Shown: positions 6,153 through 15,993, counted from the first letter of the stretch. The stretch: 64,000 nucleotides of DNA from Mycobacterium simulans (GCF_900232995.1 NZ_OCVX01000003.1:2202895-2266894); one strand, 5' to 3'. The notes: generated by a model not told the origin, from the sequence alone. Program-made: numbers and translations.

Positions 6153-8531
6153 TCAGCTATCAGCCGCTGTTGGTGCGTGGGCGTCTGCGGGCGGATGAAA
6201 TTCCGCGTAACGCTCGACGAACTCTTTACCGGGAACCGGCCATTGTTCGCCGTCAGCGCCGCGCACCACCCAGTCGCCATCGGCCGCCACCGTGGGACCC
6301 TCGAGCGTGTTGATCGTTTCGCCCGCAAGCGCTGGCCGCGCTTGGACCCGCCCTTTTCTGCGCCACTTCCCGTCCCCGACGGGCTCATAGGTGTCGCGGA
6401 AGATATCGTCGCGCACCGACCAAAGTTTTCCGTCTGCGTGTACCGCCCAGTCCCCGGCGTTGGCCGTCATGGTGTGCCCTGAATCGGACTTCCACGTCCA
6501 TGGAGCGCTTCGCTGTTCCGCGATGACGGTTCCCACCCTGGTGAACGACTGCCACAGGGGACGTGATCGATAGCCGAGTTGACGCAGGCTCCACAGCGTG
6601 GCTGCCAAACTGCGCACCGCGGCGTTGAGCAGATCCGGATTGCTTTCAACCACAGACCAATCCACCAGCTTGTCGTGAATCTTGCGCGAGTCATCACGGG
6701 GCGTGCCATATTTCCAGCCGTTGCGGCGGTAGTAGCGGCACCAGTCTTCGTGTTCTGCCTTCGCCATGCTCAGCGCGGAGTAGTGGTCGAAGCCCATGAG
6801 AGCGAGCTGCTCCAGCGGCGGCGAAACCGCCATGTCGCTGCCAGACAGCTGTGCCGGGGGGCTGCCCCAAGTGTTCCAGGTGTGTCCGGCGATCTGTTCA
6901 ACCATCCACAACGCATTGCGCACCTGACGCCGGTTCGACCCGCGATAGAACTCGTCGAGCTCGATCCACGGCACCGCCGCCGGACCCCGTGGCCAACTCG
7001 GGTCGATCGTCGCGACATAACGCTCGTGGATCAGCCTGGCCGCGCGTTCCCAAGCATCCTGGATCTGGCCTTCCCGGGTGTCCAGTGCCAGGCTGTAGGT
7101 CTGCAGTAGGCCGACGATCTGCGACGAATCCTCGTCGGCCGCATGGGCGTTGAGATCCCAGGCGTAGACCGGCATGTCGGGGAAGCGCGCGGCTAACCTG
7201 GTACCCGTCGTCGAGGCATTGCTATCGACCAGAATCACGGCGCTCGTTAGCGGGTCAACATCGCCGAGCAGACGCAGCATGGTCGGGACCGTCGGCCCTT
7301 CCGTCACCGCGTCGATCGTCGGTCCGTCCGACGCGAATCCGGCTTGCTGCCGGTAAAATTCGTGATCTTCCAGGTACTCGTCGGCGTTTCGTTCGACCAG
7401 GGTCAGCGCCGGCAACGGGGGCTCTCCGGGTGGGCTGTAGAAGTCGCGTTCCAGGGCGCGACGGGTTAGGTCCGCGCACAAAGCAAGCGTCAATTGCGAA
7501 GTGCCGCAGACGAACACACGTTGAATGGTCCTTGCTGCGATGATGCTGTCGAGTAGCCGGCCGGCGGTTATCTCGTACTTGCCGACCACATCGGCCGCCC
7601 ATCGGGTGTCGGATCCGCCGAATTGTTGGGCACGCCACGCCTCGGCCAACCACGGGTCATCGATGCGCACGATGAGGGGTAACCGCTGTTTGGTGCCGAC
7701 CTCGGCCAGTCGACGGCTGATCAGGTCCAGCCACAACAGGTTGGTCGCCGGATCGGGCGCCATCAGATACAAACGTCCGAGGTGGCGCCACAGTCGCAGC
7801 GACACCAGGCTCGACGGCGTGTTGAAATCCACCAACACCACCCGGGCACCCTGCCTGCGTGCCCGCTGTACGCGGTCGTCGCCGGCGCTGGTGATGACGA
7901 CCAACGTGCTGCGTCGGTCCAGGGTGCGCGCGACGCCACTGATGATTGATTGGGTGTCGTTGTCGATGCCCACGATTGCGGTGACGGAGTCGGCGATGTT
8001 TGCCCGGAGCCGGTCCACCTGGGACCGGAATACGCCGACCACGACGCCGCCCAAGCCGGTGAAGATTGCCGCCAACGCCGCTATCCGTGCCAGCTCCAGC
8101 CCGACCGGAGTTGGGTTGGGGCAGGTTCGTCCGCTCAGCGAATAGTCGCCAATGCCGCCCTTGACCAGCTGGGCGGTTGCCATCAGCGGGGTGAAAAACG
8201 CTGGATGGTTTGCGTCGTGACACCACCAATACGAGCTAAGGCCCAGCACCGCGCTCATCGTGATGAGGACTGCAATCACGGTGAACGAAACGCCCACCAA
8301 TCGGTGGCTGCCGTTCGATCGAAAGGTCAGCACACACACCGCGATCAGCACGACCACCACAATCACGAGCGTTAGCATCGACCCCGGACGCCCGAACCAC
8401 GCCAGCCACGACGGCAGAACGTCGAGGATACGAGGTTGTAGAGCCAGCGCGGCAAGGTAGCCGAGCAACACCAGCCCAATGGCGGATACGGTCCACCGCG
8501 CCACGGGCGGAGTTGTCCTGGTACGCGGCAT
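6153..8531 (-). CDS. Membrane protein with tandem Rossmann, RyR and PGDYG-like domains
   Basis: A 792-aa protein from the ATG at 8531, preceded by AAAGGAAG. Four membrane helices lie near residues 13-32, 51-70, 79-99 and 145-167, followed by a TrkA_N-like Rossmann region (about 183-260) and a second Rossmann-like unit (about 337-460). A RyR domain (about 583-650) follows, with KAEHEDWCRYYRRNGW, KYGTPRDD and the HDKLVDW motif. The tail has two PGDYG-like repeats (AGDWAVHADG at 692 and DGDWVVRGADG at 751). RyR and TrkA_N domains bind or are proposed to bind nucleotides or NAD derivatives, so this could be the sensor or channel-like effector for a signal made by the adjacent TIR protein. A GGIGD segment at 125-129 faintly recalls a K+ filter, but this is weak. 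A longer frame adds 64 unlikely residues. Confidence 0.85.
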   Translation of the reverse strand: MPRTRTTPPVARWTVSAIGLVLLGYLAALALQPRILDVLPSWLAWFGRPGSMLTLVIVVVVLIAVCVLTFRSNGSHRLVGVSFTVIAVLITMSAVLGLSSYWWCHDANHPAFFTPLMATAQLVKGGIGDYSLSGRTCPNPTPVGLELARIAALAAIFTGLGGVVVGVFRSQVDRLRANIADSVTAIVGIDNDTQSIISGVARTLDRRSTLVVITSAGDDRVQRARRQGARVVLVDFNTPSSLVSLRLWRHLGRLYLMAPDPATNLLWLDLISRRLAEVGTKQRLPLIVRIDDPWLAEAWRAQQFGGSDTRWAADVVGKYEITAGRLLDSIIAARTIQRVFVCGTSQLTLALCADLTRRALERDFYSPPGEPPLPALTLVERNADEYLEDHEFYRQQAGFASDGPTIDAVTEGPTVPTMLRLLGDVDPLTSAVILVDSNASTTGTRLAARFPDMPVYAWDLNAHAADEDSSQIVGLLQTYSLALDTREGQIQDAWERAARLIHERYVATIDPSWPRGPAAVPWIELDEFYRGSNRRQVRNALWMVEQIAGHTWNTWGSPPAQLSGSDMAVSPPLEQLALMGFDHYSALSMAKAEHEDWCRYYRRNGWKYGTPRDDSRKIHDKLVDWSVVESNPDLLNAAVRSLAATLWSLRQLGYRSRPLWQSFTRVGTVIAEQRSAPWTWKSDSGHTMTANAGDWAVHADGKLWSVRDDIFRDTYEPVGDGKWRRKGRVQARPALAGETINTLEGPTVAADGDWVVRGADGEQWPVPGKEFVERYAEFHPPADAHAPTAADS

Positions 8532-8646
8532 CCGTCGACTTCCTTTCGTCGGACATCGGCTGCTCGGACGTCGAACAGTAAGCAGAATCATCGGCCGAAG
8601 GCAACACCGACCGGGCTGGGCGAGGGCTACGCCAGGGCTGGGCCGG

Positions 8647-9294
8647 CTATCCGACGAACCGGGACAGTCGCGCCGAGAGATGCGGCACCAGTCCGCCGTC
8701 GGCATCCACGCGTTCCTCGACATAGGCGAGGTCTCCGCCCTCGACGATGCCGTAGAGCCGTTTTGCCCCGCCGACCAGCACGCCTGACCGACTCCGGGCC
8801 AGCGCGTCGGTCACCAACTCCCACGACGACTGGGTACGCGGCCGCCCGTAGAACAACTCGACGTAACCGGCCGAATGGGCCAACAGCAGCTCGATCGCCT
8901 GGGACTCGCTCGGGTCGTCGGGATCGGCGACGAAACGCCAGTAGCCCGTCTCACGCAGACCCGGTTCCTGATAGTCACCCGACTCGCTGAGCCGCCACGA
9001 GCGGGCTTCCCAATTCAGATAGTCGCCGCCGTCGTGCGACACGACAATCTGTTGGCCGAATCGGTAGTCGCCGTCGGGGCCGCGGCCCTCGCCTTCGCCG
9101 CGCCATACACCGACCAGCGGCAGCAGTGCCAGCAGCGCGTCGTTCAGGTTGGCGCCCTCGCGCAGGTTCGCGGTGTCGGTGGGGACCGGCAAGTCGTCGA
9201 AGGCGGGGATATTGCGCGCGGCAGTCAACTTGGCACGTTCGGCCGCAGCAGCCACGGCACGGTCACCGGAACCTGCGGGATCGTCTGAGGTCAC
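8647..9294 (-). CDS. Nitrobindin-like heme-binding protein (Rv0813c-like)
   Basis: A 215-aa beta-barrel protein of the THAP4/nitrobindin family (formerly DUF1794), heme proteins linked to NO or peroxynitrite chemistry. Family sequences are [32 protein letters not shown] and the C-terminal [17 protein letters not shown]. The GTG at 9294 ([10 protein letters not shown]) overlaps the TGA of the upstream 32-aa membrane peptide as GTGA, implying translational coupling. It is the last gene of the cysA2 operon before the accessory RyR/TIR pair, which starts 115 bases further on. Confidence 0.9.
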   Translation of the reverse strand: MTSDDPAGSGDRAVAAAAERAKLTAARNIPAFDDLPVPTDTANLREGANLNDALLALLPLVGVWRGEGEGRGPDGDYRFGQQIVVSHDGGDYLNWEARSWRLSESGDYQEPGLRETGYWRFVADPDDPSESQAIELLLAHSAGYVELFYGRPRTQSSWELVTDALARSRSGVLVGGAKRLYGIVEGGDLAYVEERVDADGGLVPHLSARLSRFVG

Positions 9295-9389
9295 GACTCG
9301 TCGGTGATAAGCCGATACAGCGCATACAGCGCGAACCACGCGATGACCACGGTCGCTAGGACCAGCATGATCTCGAAGAACAGCACCAC
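9291..9389 (-). CDS. 32-aa single-pass membrane peptide
   Basis: A very short frame, GTG at 9389 to TGA at 9291, encodes 32 residues: [18 protein letters not shown] followed by [14 protein letters not shown]. It is one hydrophobic helix with an aromatic and polar end. Its stop overlaps the GTG of the nitrobindin-like gene. No function is known to me. The coupled overlap, same-strand position between sseC2 and the nitrobindin gene, and clean helix make it credible despite its size. The exact GTG (9389 or 9386) is uncertain. Confidence 0.6.
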   Translation of the reverse strand: MVLFFEIMLVLATVVIAWFALYALYRLITDES

Positions 9390-9444
9390 GGCGACGAGTC
9401 TATTCGCCGGAGAGGGCTTCCGGGGACCGGCCGGCCGTAGCCAG

Positions 9445-9747
9445 TCAGGCGATCTTGACGTCTACCTCGTGGATGCCGGCGCCCGAAGGCTTCACAACGG
9501 CGTCGCCGTTGCCGGCCGCCGACAACGCGCGCAGGGTCCAAGATCCCGGCGCGGCGAAGAACCGGAAATCACCGGTGGCCGACGCGACGACTTCAGCCGT
9601 GAACTCATCGGACGAGTCCAGCAGGCGCACGAACGCGCCGCCGATGGCTTGCCCGTCGCGATCCACGACGCGGCCGGTGATCACCGTTTCCTTCTCCAGA
9701 TCGACGCTGGCGGGCAACGTCAGTCCTTGCTTTGGCGCAGAGCACAT
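9445..9747 (-). CDS. sseC2: SseC2-like sulfur-metabolism protein, DUF1416
   Basis: A 100-aa protein, the exact length I recall for SseC of M. tuberculosis. It starts MCSAPKQGLTLPASVDLEKE and forms a small beta-sandwich (carboxypeptidase-regulatory-like or DUF1416), with GRVVDRDGQAIGGAFVRLLD and the end GAGIHEVDVKIA. The ATG at 9747 lies one base after the cysA2 stop, so the two are coupled. Pairing with a thiosulfate sulfurtransferase suggests a role in sulfur transfer, but the biochemical function is unproven. Confidence 0.92.
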   Translation of the reverse strand: MCSAPKQGLTLPASVDLEKETVITGRVVDRDGQAIGGAFVRLLDSSDEFTAEVVASATGDFRFFAAPGSWTLRALSAAGNGDAVVKPSGAGIHEVDVKIA

Positions 9748-9748
9748 A

Positions 9749-10582
9749 TCAGCTTCCCAACTCGATCGGGGCACCCACGAGGGAGCCGTATTCCGTCCAA
9801 CTGCCGTCGTAGTTCTTGACATTCCTATGCCCGAGCAATTCCTGCAGAACGAACCAGGTGTGCGATGACCGTTCCCCGATTCGACAGTAGGCAATCGTTT
9901 CCTTGGTGCCGTCCAAGCCGGCGTCGGCGTACAGCTTGGCCAACTCCTCTTCGGACTTGAAGGTGCCATCCTCGTTGGCGGCCTTGCTCCACGGCACATT
10001 GATCGCGCCTGGGATGTGCCCGGGCCGCTGGCTTTGTTCCTGCGGTAGGTGCGCGGGCGCCAGGATCTTGCCGGAGAACTCGTCAGGGGAGCGCACGTCT
10101 ACGAGGTTCTTGACGTTGATGGCGGCGATGACCTCGTCTCGGAACGCCCTAATCGAGTTGTCCGGCGCCGCCGCGGTGTAGGAGGTCGCGGGTCTGCTGA
10201 CCCGGTCGCTGGACAGCGGGCGTCCGTCGAGCTCCCATTTCTTGCGGCCGCCGTCGAGCAACTTGACCTTGTTATGCCCGTACAGCTTGAAGTACCAGTA
10301 GGCGTAGGCCGCGAACCAGTTGTTGTTGCCGCCGTACAGGATCACGGTGTCGTCGTTGGAGATGCCGCGGTCGCTGAGCAACTTGGAGAACTGCTGGGCG
10401 TCGACAAAGTCGCGCTTAACCGGGTCTTGCAAATCCGTGCGCCAGTCCAGCTTGATAGCGCCGGCGATGTGGCCGCCGTCGTAAGCGCTAGTGTCTTCGT
10501 CAACCTCAACGAAGACGACATCGGCGGCGTCTAGGTTGCTCTCAGCCCAGTCGGCAGAGACCAGGACGTCAGAGCGTGCCAT
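9749..10582 (-). CDS. cysA2: Thiosulfate sulfurtransferase (rhodanese)
   Basis: A 277-aa two-domain rhodanese, matching the remembered length of CysA2/CysA3. The catalytic cysteine sits in the C-terminal domain in the loop AYCRIGERSSHTW. The first domain carries the inactive loop YGGNNNWFAAYAYW. It transfers sulfane sulfur from thiosulfate to thiophilic acceptors. The ATG at 10582 (MARSDVLVSADW) is preferred over an upstream GTG that adds 18 residues. It lies downstream of a polycysteine uORF and upstream of sseC2; thiX, which follows it in H37Rv, is absent here. Confidence 0.95.
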   Translation of the reverse strand: MARSDVLVSADWAESNLDAADVVFVEVDEDTSAYDGGHIAGAIKLDWRTDLQDPVKRDFVDAQQFSKLLSDRGISNDDTVILYGGNNNWFAAYAYWYFKLYGHNKVKLLDGGRKKWELDGRPLSSDRVSRPATSYTAAAPDNSIRAFRDEVIAAINVKNLVDVRSPDEFSGKILAPAHLPQEQSQRPGHIPGAINVPWSKAANEDGTFKSEEELAKLYADAGLDGTKETIAYCRIGERSSHTWFVLQELLGHRNVKNYDGSWTEYGSLVGAPIELGS

Positions 10583-10692
10583 GGTTTCGGTCCTTTCGAT
10601 TCTTCTGGCTAATGCGTGTAGATGCGCCTGTTGCACGGAACGGGAGACACGTCAGGGTAGGCTCCGAGTGCTGCGTGGGTGGGCGCGGCTAA

Positions 10693-10788
10693 TCAGCGGC
10701 TACAGCAACAGCAACAACAACAGCCAGCGATGCGACACAAATCCGCTGTGCGGCGCTTGGTGCGCAAGGGCTGGGTGCGAGCTGACAC
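10693..10788 (-). CDS. Polycysteine leader peptide (uORF) upstream of cysA2
   Basis: A 31-codon frame, GTG at 10788 to TGA at 10693, encodes VSARTQPLRTKRRTADLC, then RIAG, seven consecutive cysteines and SR. A -10 box TAAGCT lies seven bases before the GTG, as expected for a leaderless start. Polycysteine leaderless uORFs are reported in mycobacteria as cysteine-responsive attenuators of downstream sulfur genes, including the cysA2 region of M. smegmatis. Scarcity of charged Cys-tRNA would stall ribosomes in the Cys run and change downstream mRNA folding. The leader ends 110 bases before cysA2. On the plus strand the same bases read as a CAG/CAA run, which is a shadow. Confidence 0.8.
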   Translation of the reverse strand: MSARTQPLRTKRRTADLCRIAGCCCCCCCSR

Positions 10789-10794
10789 GTCGGT

Positions 10795-10802
10795 CAGCTT
10801 AC
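10795..10802 (-). promoter_or_regulatory. -10 element for the leaderless cysA2 leader
   Basis: Read on the minus strand, the bases upstream of the GTG at 10788 are TAAGCT-GACCGAC-GTG. This fits the TANNNT consensus and 6-7 base spacing of mycobacterial leaderless promoters. A -35 is not convincing (TTGATC lies 14 bases further up). Confidence 0.55.
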
Positions 10803-10866
10803 CCAATGACATAGTGATCAAGCCAACAGCGGTCGAGGCTGTCCAGCCGAAGCGACCACCCCATCC

Positions 10867-11679
10867 TCACGACTGCTTGAACTGGTCGAGCGAGACCGTG
10901 ACCCCGTAGGTGATGCCTTCGATGATGACATCCGAGCCCCGCGCACCCACTGTGTTCGGTGCCACCGCGAACGGTAGCTTTTGGTTCGGCAGCCTGCCGG
11001 TGAAGGCGTGCAGTACGGCGTCCCGTTTATCAGCCGGAACGGGTTGGTCCGCGGTGTCCGGCCCGGTCACCACGCCTGTGGGGGTAATCACCAAGGTGGT
11101 CTGGTCGTCGGGGGCCATCGAGAGGTCTACCGAGACGCTGACCCGGTGATCGAAGATCGCCGATTTCGGGGTGCCGCTGAACACCAGGCCGTGGCTGCCG
11201 GATATCCCTGATTCGGTAGTGCCGCCGGTGGCGTCGTTGCTCTCCTGAGGCGGCGCCTGCACCATCAGGTCGCTAATCCCCAGGTAGCGGCCCAGGTGCG
11301 TGGAGTCGATGATGATGCGGCTCTCTAGCTCATGCACCGAGAGCTTGGCATCGGGGCCGATTAGCCACGACGTGTTGGTCAGGTCGATCGAGTGCATGGT
11401 GGCCTCGAGAGTGGCGCTGCCGACCGTCGCGTGCTCGACGGCGAAGGCCTTGATTTCCAGCTCGTTGTAGTGGTCACGCATCGCCTGCGTGATGAACGGA
11501 AATCCGAGGATTGCGACGAAGGGGTCCGATCCCAGATTTGCCGCCTTGCGCACACTGATCGAGAGCCGGTATTCGGCGTAGATGCTGGCCCCGAAGTCGA
11601 CGCCGATGGCGCCGATGATGACGACGACGGCGACGATCGTCGCGGCGGTCACACCGATCAGCACCTTGCGCATCCGCAT
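10867..11679 (-). CDS. lmeA: LmeA, DUF2993 lipomannan elongation factor (Rv0817c-like)
   Basis: A 270-aa exported or membrane-anchored protein with one N-terminal hydrophobic segment (VLIGVTAATIVAVVVIIGAIG) and a DUF2993 body. In mycobacteria LmeA is a periplasmic factor needed to elongate the mannan core of lipomannan. The length from the ATG at 11679 equals the 270 aa I recall for Rv0817c; an ATG two codons later is equally possible. The longer frame upstream runs into repeat DNA and is rejected. thiX, expected between it and cysA2, is missing. Confidence 0.88.
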   Translation of the reverse strand: MRMRKVLIGVTAATIVAVVVIIGAIGVDFGASIYAEYRLSISVRKAANLGSDPFVAILGFPFITQAMRDHYNELEIKAFAVEHATVGSATLEATMHSIDLTNTSWLIGPDAKLSVHELESRIIIDSTHLGRYLGISDLMVQAPPQESNDATGGTTESGISGSHGLVFSGTPKSAIFDHRVSVSVDLSMAPDDQTTLVITPTGVVTGPDTADQPVPADKRDAVLHAFTGRLPNQKLPFAVAPNTVGARGSDVIIEGITYGVTVSLDQFKQS

Positions 11680-12060
11680 ATTGTGGCCTATCAGCGGGCT
11701 GGGTCGGCGCTTGGTGAGTTGAGTGTGCGCTGATGGCTTTGAGCGAGCGTCTAGGGAGGAGGAATCGCGGATTTTCCACCCTGTGTGCACACTCAAAGCC
11801 GCCGGTTCACAGTCAGCGTTCCGCCCCGGAACGCATCGTCGCAGCGCCCGTTCTGATCGCGCTGCTCCTCAGCGTTCCGCCCCGGAACGCATCGTCGCAG
11901 CGCCCGTTCTGATCGCGCTGCTCCTCAGCGTTCCGCCCCGGAACGCATCGTCGCAGCGCCAAAGACCAGGTGGCACGTTATCGTTAGATCAGCTGGCCGC
12001 TAACGTCACATAGCGCGATGAATCTGGGAGATGCCTTTCCCACGACGCTGGAGGGGCTTG
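11680..12060. other. Intergenic region, lmeA to glnR, with a repeat array
   Basis: No gene is supported in these 381 bases between divergent lmeA and glnR. They hold the 56-bp repeat array (11814-11959) and the divergent promoters. The ribosome-site-like GGAGGGG at 12050-12056 belongs to glnR. Confidence 0.7.
11814..11959. repeat. 56-bp tandem repeat, 2.6 copies
   Basis: Copies begin at 11814, 11870 and 11926 with CAGCGTTCCGCCCCGGAACG, giving a constant 56-bp period. The third copy stops after about 34 bases. The first two copies look identical across their full length. The unit contains a short inverted repeat (CGTTCCGCCCCGGAACG). It lies in the lmeA/glnR divergent promoter and is a VNTR candidate. 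Confidence 0.9.
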
Positions 12061-13736
<1,676 letters not shown>

Positions 13737-13853
13737 CCGAAACCAGCCGATGGGCATATCCGGGCATACTTTCCGACTGACCTGGCAATCTCCCTGTGGG
13801 AGACGGCCAGCAGCGCCGGCAACCGTCGAGAATGCGGTCGGAAGCGAGATCGG

Positions 13854-14972
13854 GTGAGGCGCGACACGGTGGGCAGGGCAATGGCGGTGGTTGTTGCGGC
13901 GATATGCGGAGGGGTTCTCGCCGCCTGCGGCGGTGACGACAATCGCGGAAACGGCTCCACGGCGATGTCGCCGGCAACCCCCGGCCCGGCGGCTTGTGGG
14001 GGCAAAAATTCGTTGACGGCTGAGGGCTCAACCGCGCAACTGAACGCCATCAGGTTGTTCAACCAGGTGTGGGGCCAGGCGTGTCCTGGCAAGAAGGTGT
14101 CGTACAACCCAACCGGGTCGGGTGCCGGGCGCGAGCAGTTCATCGCCGGCCATGTCGACTTCGCCGGGTCGGACTCGCCGCTGGTCGCGGCGCAGCTCGA
14201 TCCGGCTGCCAAGCGGTGCAAGGGCAATGCAGCGTGGGATCTTCCGTTGGTGTTTGGGCCAATTGCATTGGTGTACAACGTGGCTGGTGTGCAAACGTTG
14301 ATTGTTGATGCTGACGCGGTGGCGAAGATCTTCAGCGGCGCGATTCGAATGTGGAACGATCCGGTATTGGCCGCACTCAATCCTGGTGTGGCGCTGCCCG
14401 ACAGTAAAATCACACCCATCTACCGCAACGACTCGTCGGGAACCACCGACAACTTTCAGAAGTATCTGACCGCCGCCGCGCCTCAGAGTTGGACCAAAGG
14501 TGTTGGCACCGAGTTTCACGGCGGTGTCGGTGAGGGTGTGCAACGGTCAGCTGGTGTGATCCAGGCGGTGCAGACCACCTCGGGTGCGATCGGATACGTC
14601 GAGAAGGGCTTCGCCGATCACGCCCGCGTGCCGTTCGCGCAGCTCAACACCGGTAGTGGCGTGGTCCCGCTTACCGATGAAACCGCCCGCAAGGCCGTCG
14701 ACGCCGTCTCGTTCGCGGCCAGTGGCCATGATCTCGTACTGGAGCTGAACTCGATCTACGGCCTGCAGGAGCCGAATACCTACCCCTTGATGCTGGCCAC
14801 CTACGAGATCGTGTGCTCCGGCGGATACGAGCCGGACACCGCAGCCGCGATCAAAGCTTTCCTCACCACCGCCGTCAACGACGGCCAAGCCGGCCTCTCT
14901 TCGGCCGGTTACGTTCCGTTGCCGGATAAAGTCAAGGCGCGCCTGGTCGCCGCGATCAACGCGATGCAGTGA
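13854..14972 (+). CDS. pstS: Phosphate-binding lipoprotein PstS
   Basis: A 372-aa periplasmic phosphate-binding lipoprotein of the Pst ABC importer. A signal peptide ends in the lipobox LAAC (GGVLAACGG). Phosphate-site sequences are AEGSTAQ, the SGAGREQF loop and RNDSSGTTDNF. In the H37Rv order I recall no pstS lies between mshD and phoT; fast growers have a full pstSCAB operon here. The permease genes pstC and pstA do not follow it, only a 65-aa remnant. Confidence 0.93.
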   Translation: MRRDTVGRAMAVVVAAICGGVLAACGGDDNRGNGSTAMSPATPGPAACGGKNSLTAEGSTAQLNAIRLFNQVWGQACPGKKVSYNPTGSGAGREQFIAGHVDFAGSDSPLVAAQLDPAAKRCKGNAAWDLPLVFGPIALVYNVAGVQTLIVDADAVAKIFSGAIRMWNDPVLAALNPGVALPDSKITPIYRNDSSGTTDNFQKYLTAAAPQSWTKGVGTEFHGGVGEGVQRSAGVIQAVQTTSGAIGYVEKGFADHARVPFAQLNTGSGVVPLTDETARKAVDAVSFAASGHDLVLELNSIYGLQEPNTYPLMLATYEIVCSGGYEPDTAAAIKAFLTTAVNDGQAGLSSAGYVPLPDKVKARLVAAINAMQ

Positions 14973-14976
14973 CTGT

Positions 14977-15174
14977 TTGACCAACGGGATGGCCTCGGCA
15001 GACGACAATATCGACGGGATCACTGTGACAACGCCCAACCCAGCAAACGCGGGTGCGGTGAACTTGTGGCCGCGCGCTGCGCTGACTTTGATCTTGGTCG
15101 TCGCAACCATCAATATCGGAGCCATGGTGGTCGCGAAGATCTTCGCCCTTAAGAAGTCGTCGGCAGGAGCATAA
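14977..15174 (+). pseudogene. Probable remnant of pstA (permease) between pstS and phoT
   Basis: A 65-codon frame (TTG at 14977, or ATG at 14989) ends directly against the phoT GTG. Its second half is a single hydrophobic helix, LWPRAALTLILVVATINIGAM, followed by VVAKIFALKK, like the last helix and tail of a PstA permease. The first 30 residues are polar and match nothing I recognise. Position, and the absence of pstC/pstA from a pstS-phoT cluster, suggest an in-frame collapse of an ancestral pstCA. It might still be expressed as a small membrane protein. Confidence 0.55.
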
Positions 15175-15951
15175 GTGGCCAAACGGTTGGACCTCAAGGA
15201 GGTCAACATCTACTACGGGTCGTTTCACGCGGTCGCTGATGTGTCGCTGTCGGTTCTGCCCCGTAGCGTGACGGCATTCATTGGCGCGTCGGGCTGCGGC
15301 AAAACGACGGTGCTTCGCACGCTGAACCGGATGCATGAGGTGATCCCCGGCGCTCGCGTCGATGGCACGGTGCTGCTCGACGATGAAAACATTTACGCAC
15401 CCGGCATTGACCCGGTCGGGGTACGCCGGGCAATCGGGATGGTGTTTCAACGGCCTAATCCATTCCCAGCGATGTCAATTCGCGACAATGTGGTGGCCGG
15501 CCTGAAGCTGCAGGGTGTGCGCAATCGCCAAGTGCTCGACGACACGGCCGAATACTCCCTGCGTGGCGCCAATCTATGGGACGAGGTCAAAGACAGGTTG
15601 GACAAGCCGGGCGGCGGATTGTCCGGTGGGCAGCAGCAGCGGCTGTGCATCGCTCGGGCCATCGCCGTGCAACCTGACGTGTTGCTCATGGACGAGCCAT
15701 GCTCGGCGCTGGACCCCATCTCGACGATGGCGATCGAAGACCTGATCAGTGAATTGAAGCAGGACTACACCATCGTCATCGTCACTCACAACATGCAGCA
15801 AGCCGCGCGGGTGAGTGATCAGACGGCGTTCTTCAACCTAGAAGGCGCGGGAAAGCCCGGCCGCCTGGTCGAGATCGACGACACCGAGAAGATCTTCTCC
15901 AATCCCACGCAGAAGGCTACTGAGGATTACATCTCCGGCCGCTTTGGCTAA
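15175..15951 (+). CDS. phoT: Phosphate ABC transporter ATPase PhoT/PstB
   Basis: A 258-aa ABC ATPase energising phosphate import. Walker A is GASGCGKTT, the signature is LSGGQQQRL and Walker B is [12 protein letters not shown], followed by the H-loop IVTHNMQQA. The Q-loop region [13 protein letters not shown] is specific to PstB. The GTG at 15175 abuts the TAA of the pstA-like remnant. Its permease partners must be encoded elsewhere, as in M. tuberculosis. Confidence 0.95.
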   Translation: MAKRLDLKEVNIYYGSFHAVADVSLSVLPRSVTAFIGASGCGKTTVLRTLNRMHEVIPGARVDGTVLLDDENIYAPGIDPVGVRRAIGMVFQRPNPFPAMSIRDNVVAGLKLQGVRNRQVLDDTAEYSLRGANLWDEVKDRLDKPGGGLSGGQQQRLCIARAIAVQPDVLLMDEPCSALDPISTMAIEDLISELKQDYTIVIVTHNMQQAARVSDQTAFFNLEGAGKPGRLVEIDDTEKIFSNPTQKATEDYISGRFG

Positions 15952-15961
15952 GTGAGCCCCG

Positions 15962-15981
15962 GCTCGGCGACGAAGCCGAGC
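15962..15981. terminator. Stem-loop between convergent phoT and phoY2
   Basis: GCTCGGC at 15962-15968 pairs with GCCGAGC at 15975-15981 around a six-base loop, just after the phoT stop and just before the phoY2 stop on the other strand. There is no U-tract, as is common in mycobacteria. It may serve both directions. Confidence 0.5.
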
Positions 15982-15993
15982 GGCTGTAGCTAG

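Noticed and set aside
6153..8531. True potassium channel with a GYGD-type filter
   Set aside because: Only a GGIGD segment is visible and the helix pattern is not a standard two-helix pore; kept as a weak remark, not a call.
4541..8531. Thoeris defence system
   Set aside because: No ThsA (SIR2-SLOG) protein is present and the TIR is fused to a membrane sensor, so the name is not justified.
10597..10657. Second uORF (VSPVPCNRRIYTH) before cysA2
   Set aside because: Only three bases separate its GTG from a possible -10 box and it has a single Cys codon; the polycysteine frame upstream explains regulation better.
10679..10909. Plus-strand frame with a glutamine run
   Set aside because: The CAG/CAA run is the complement of the Cys codons in the minus-strand leader peptide, which has a promoter and conserved context.
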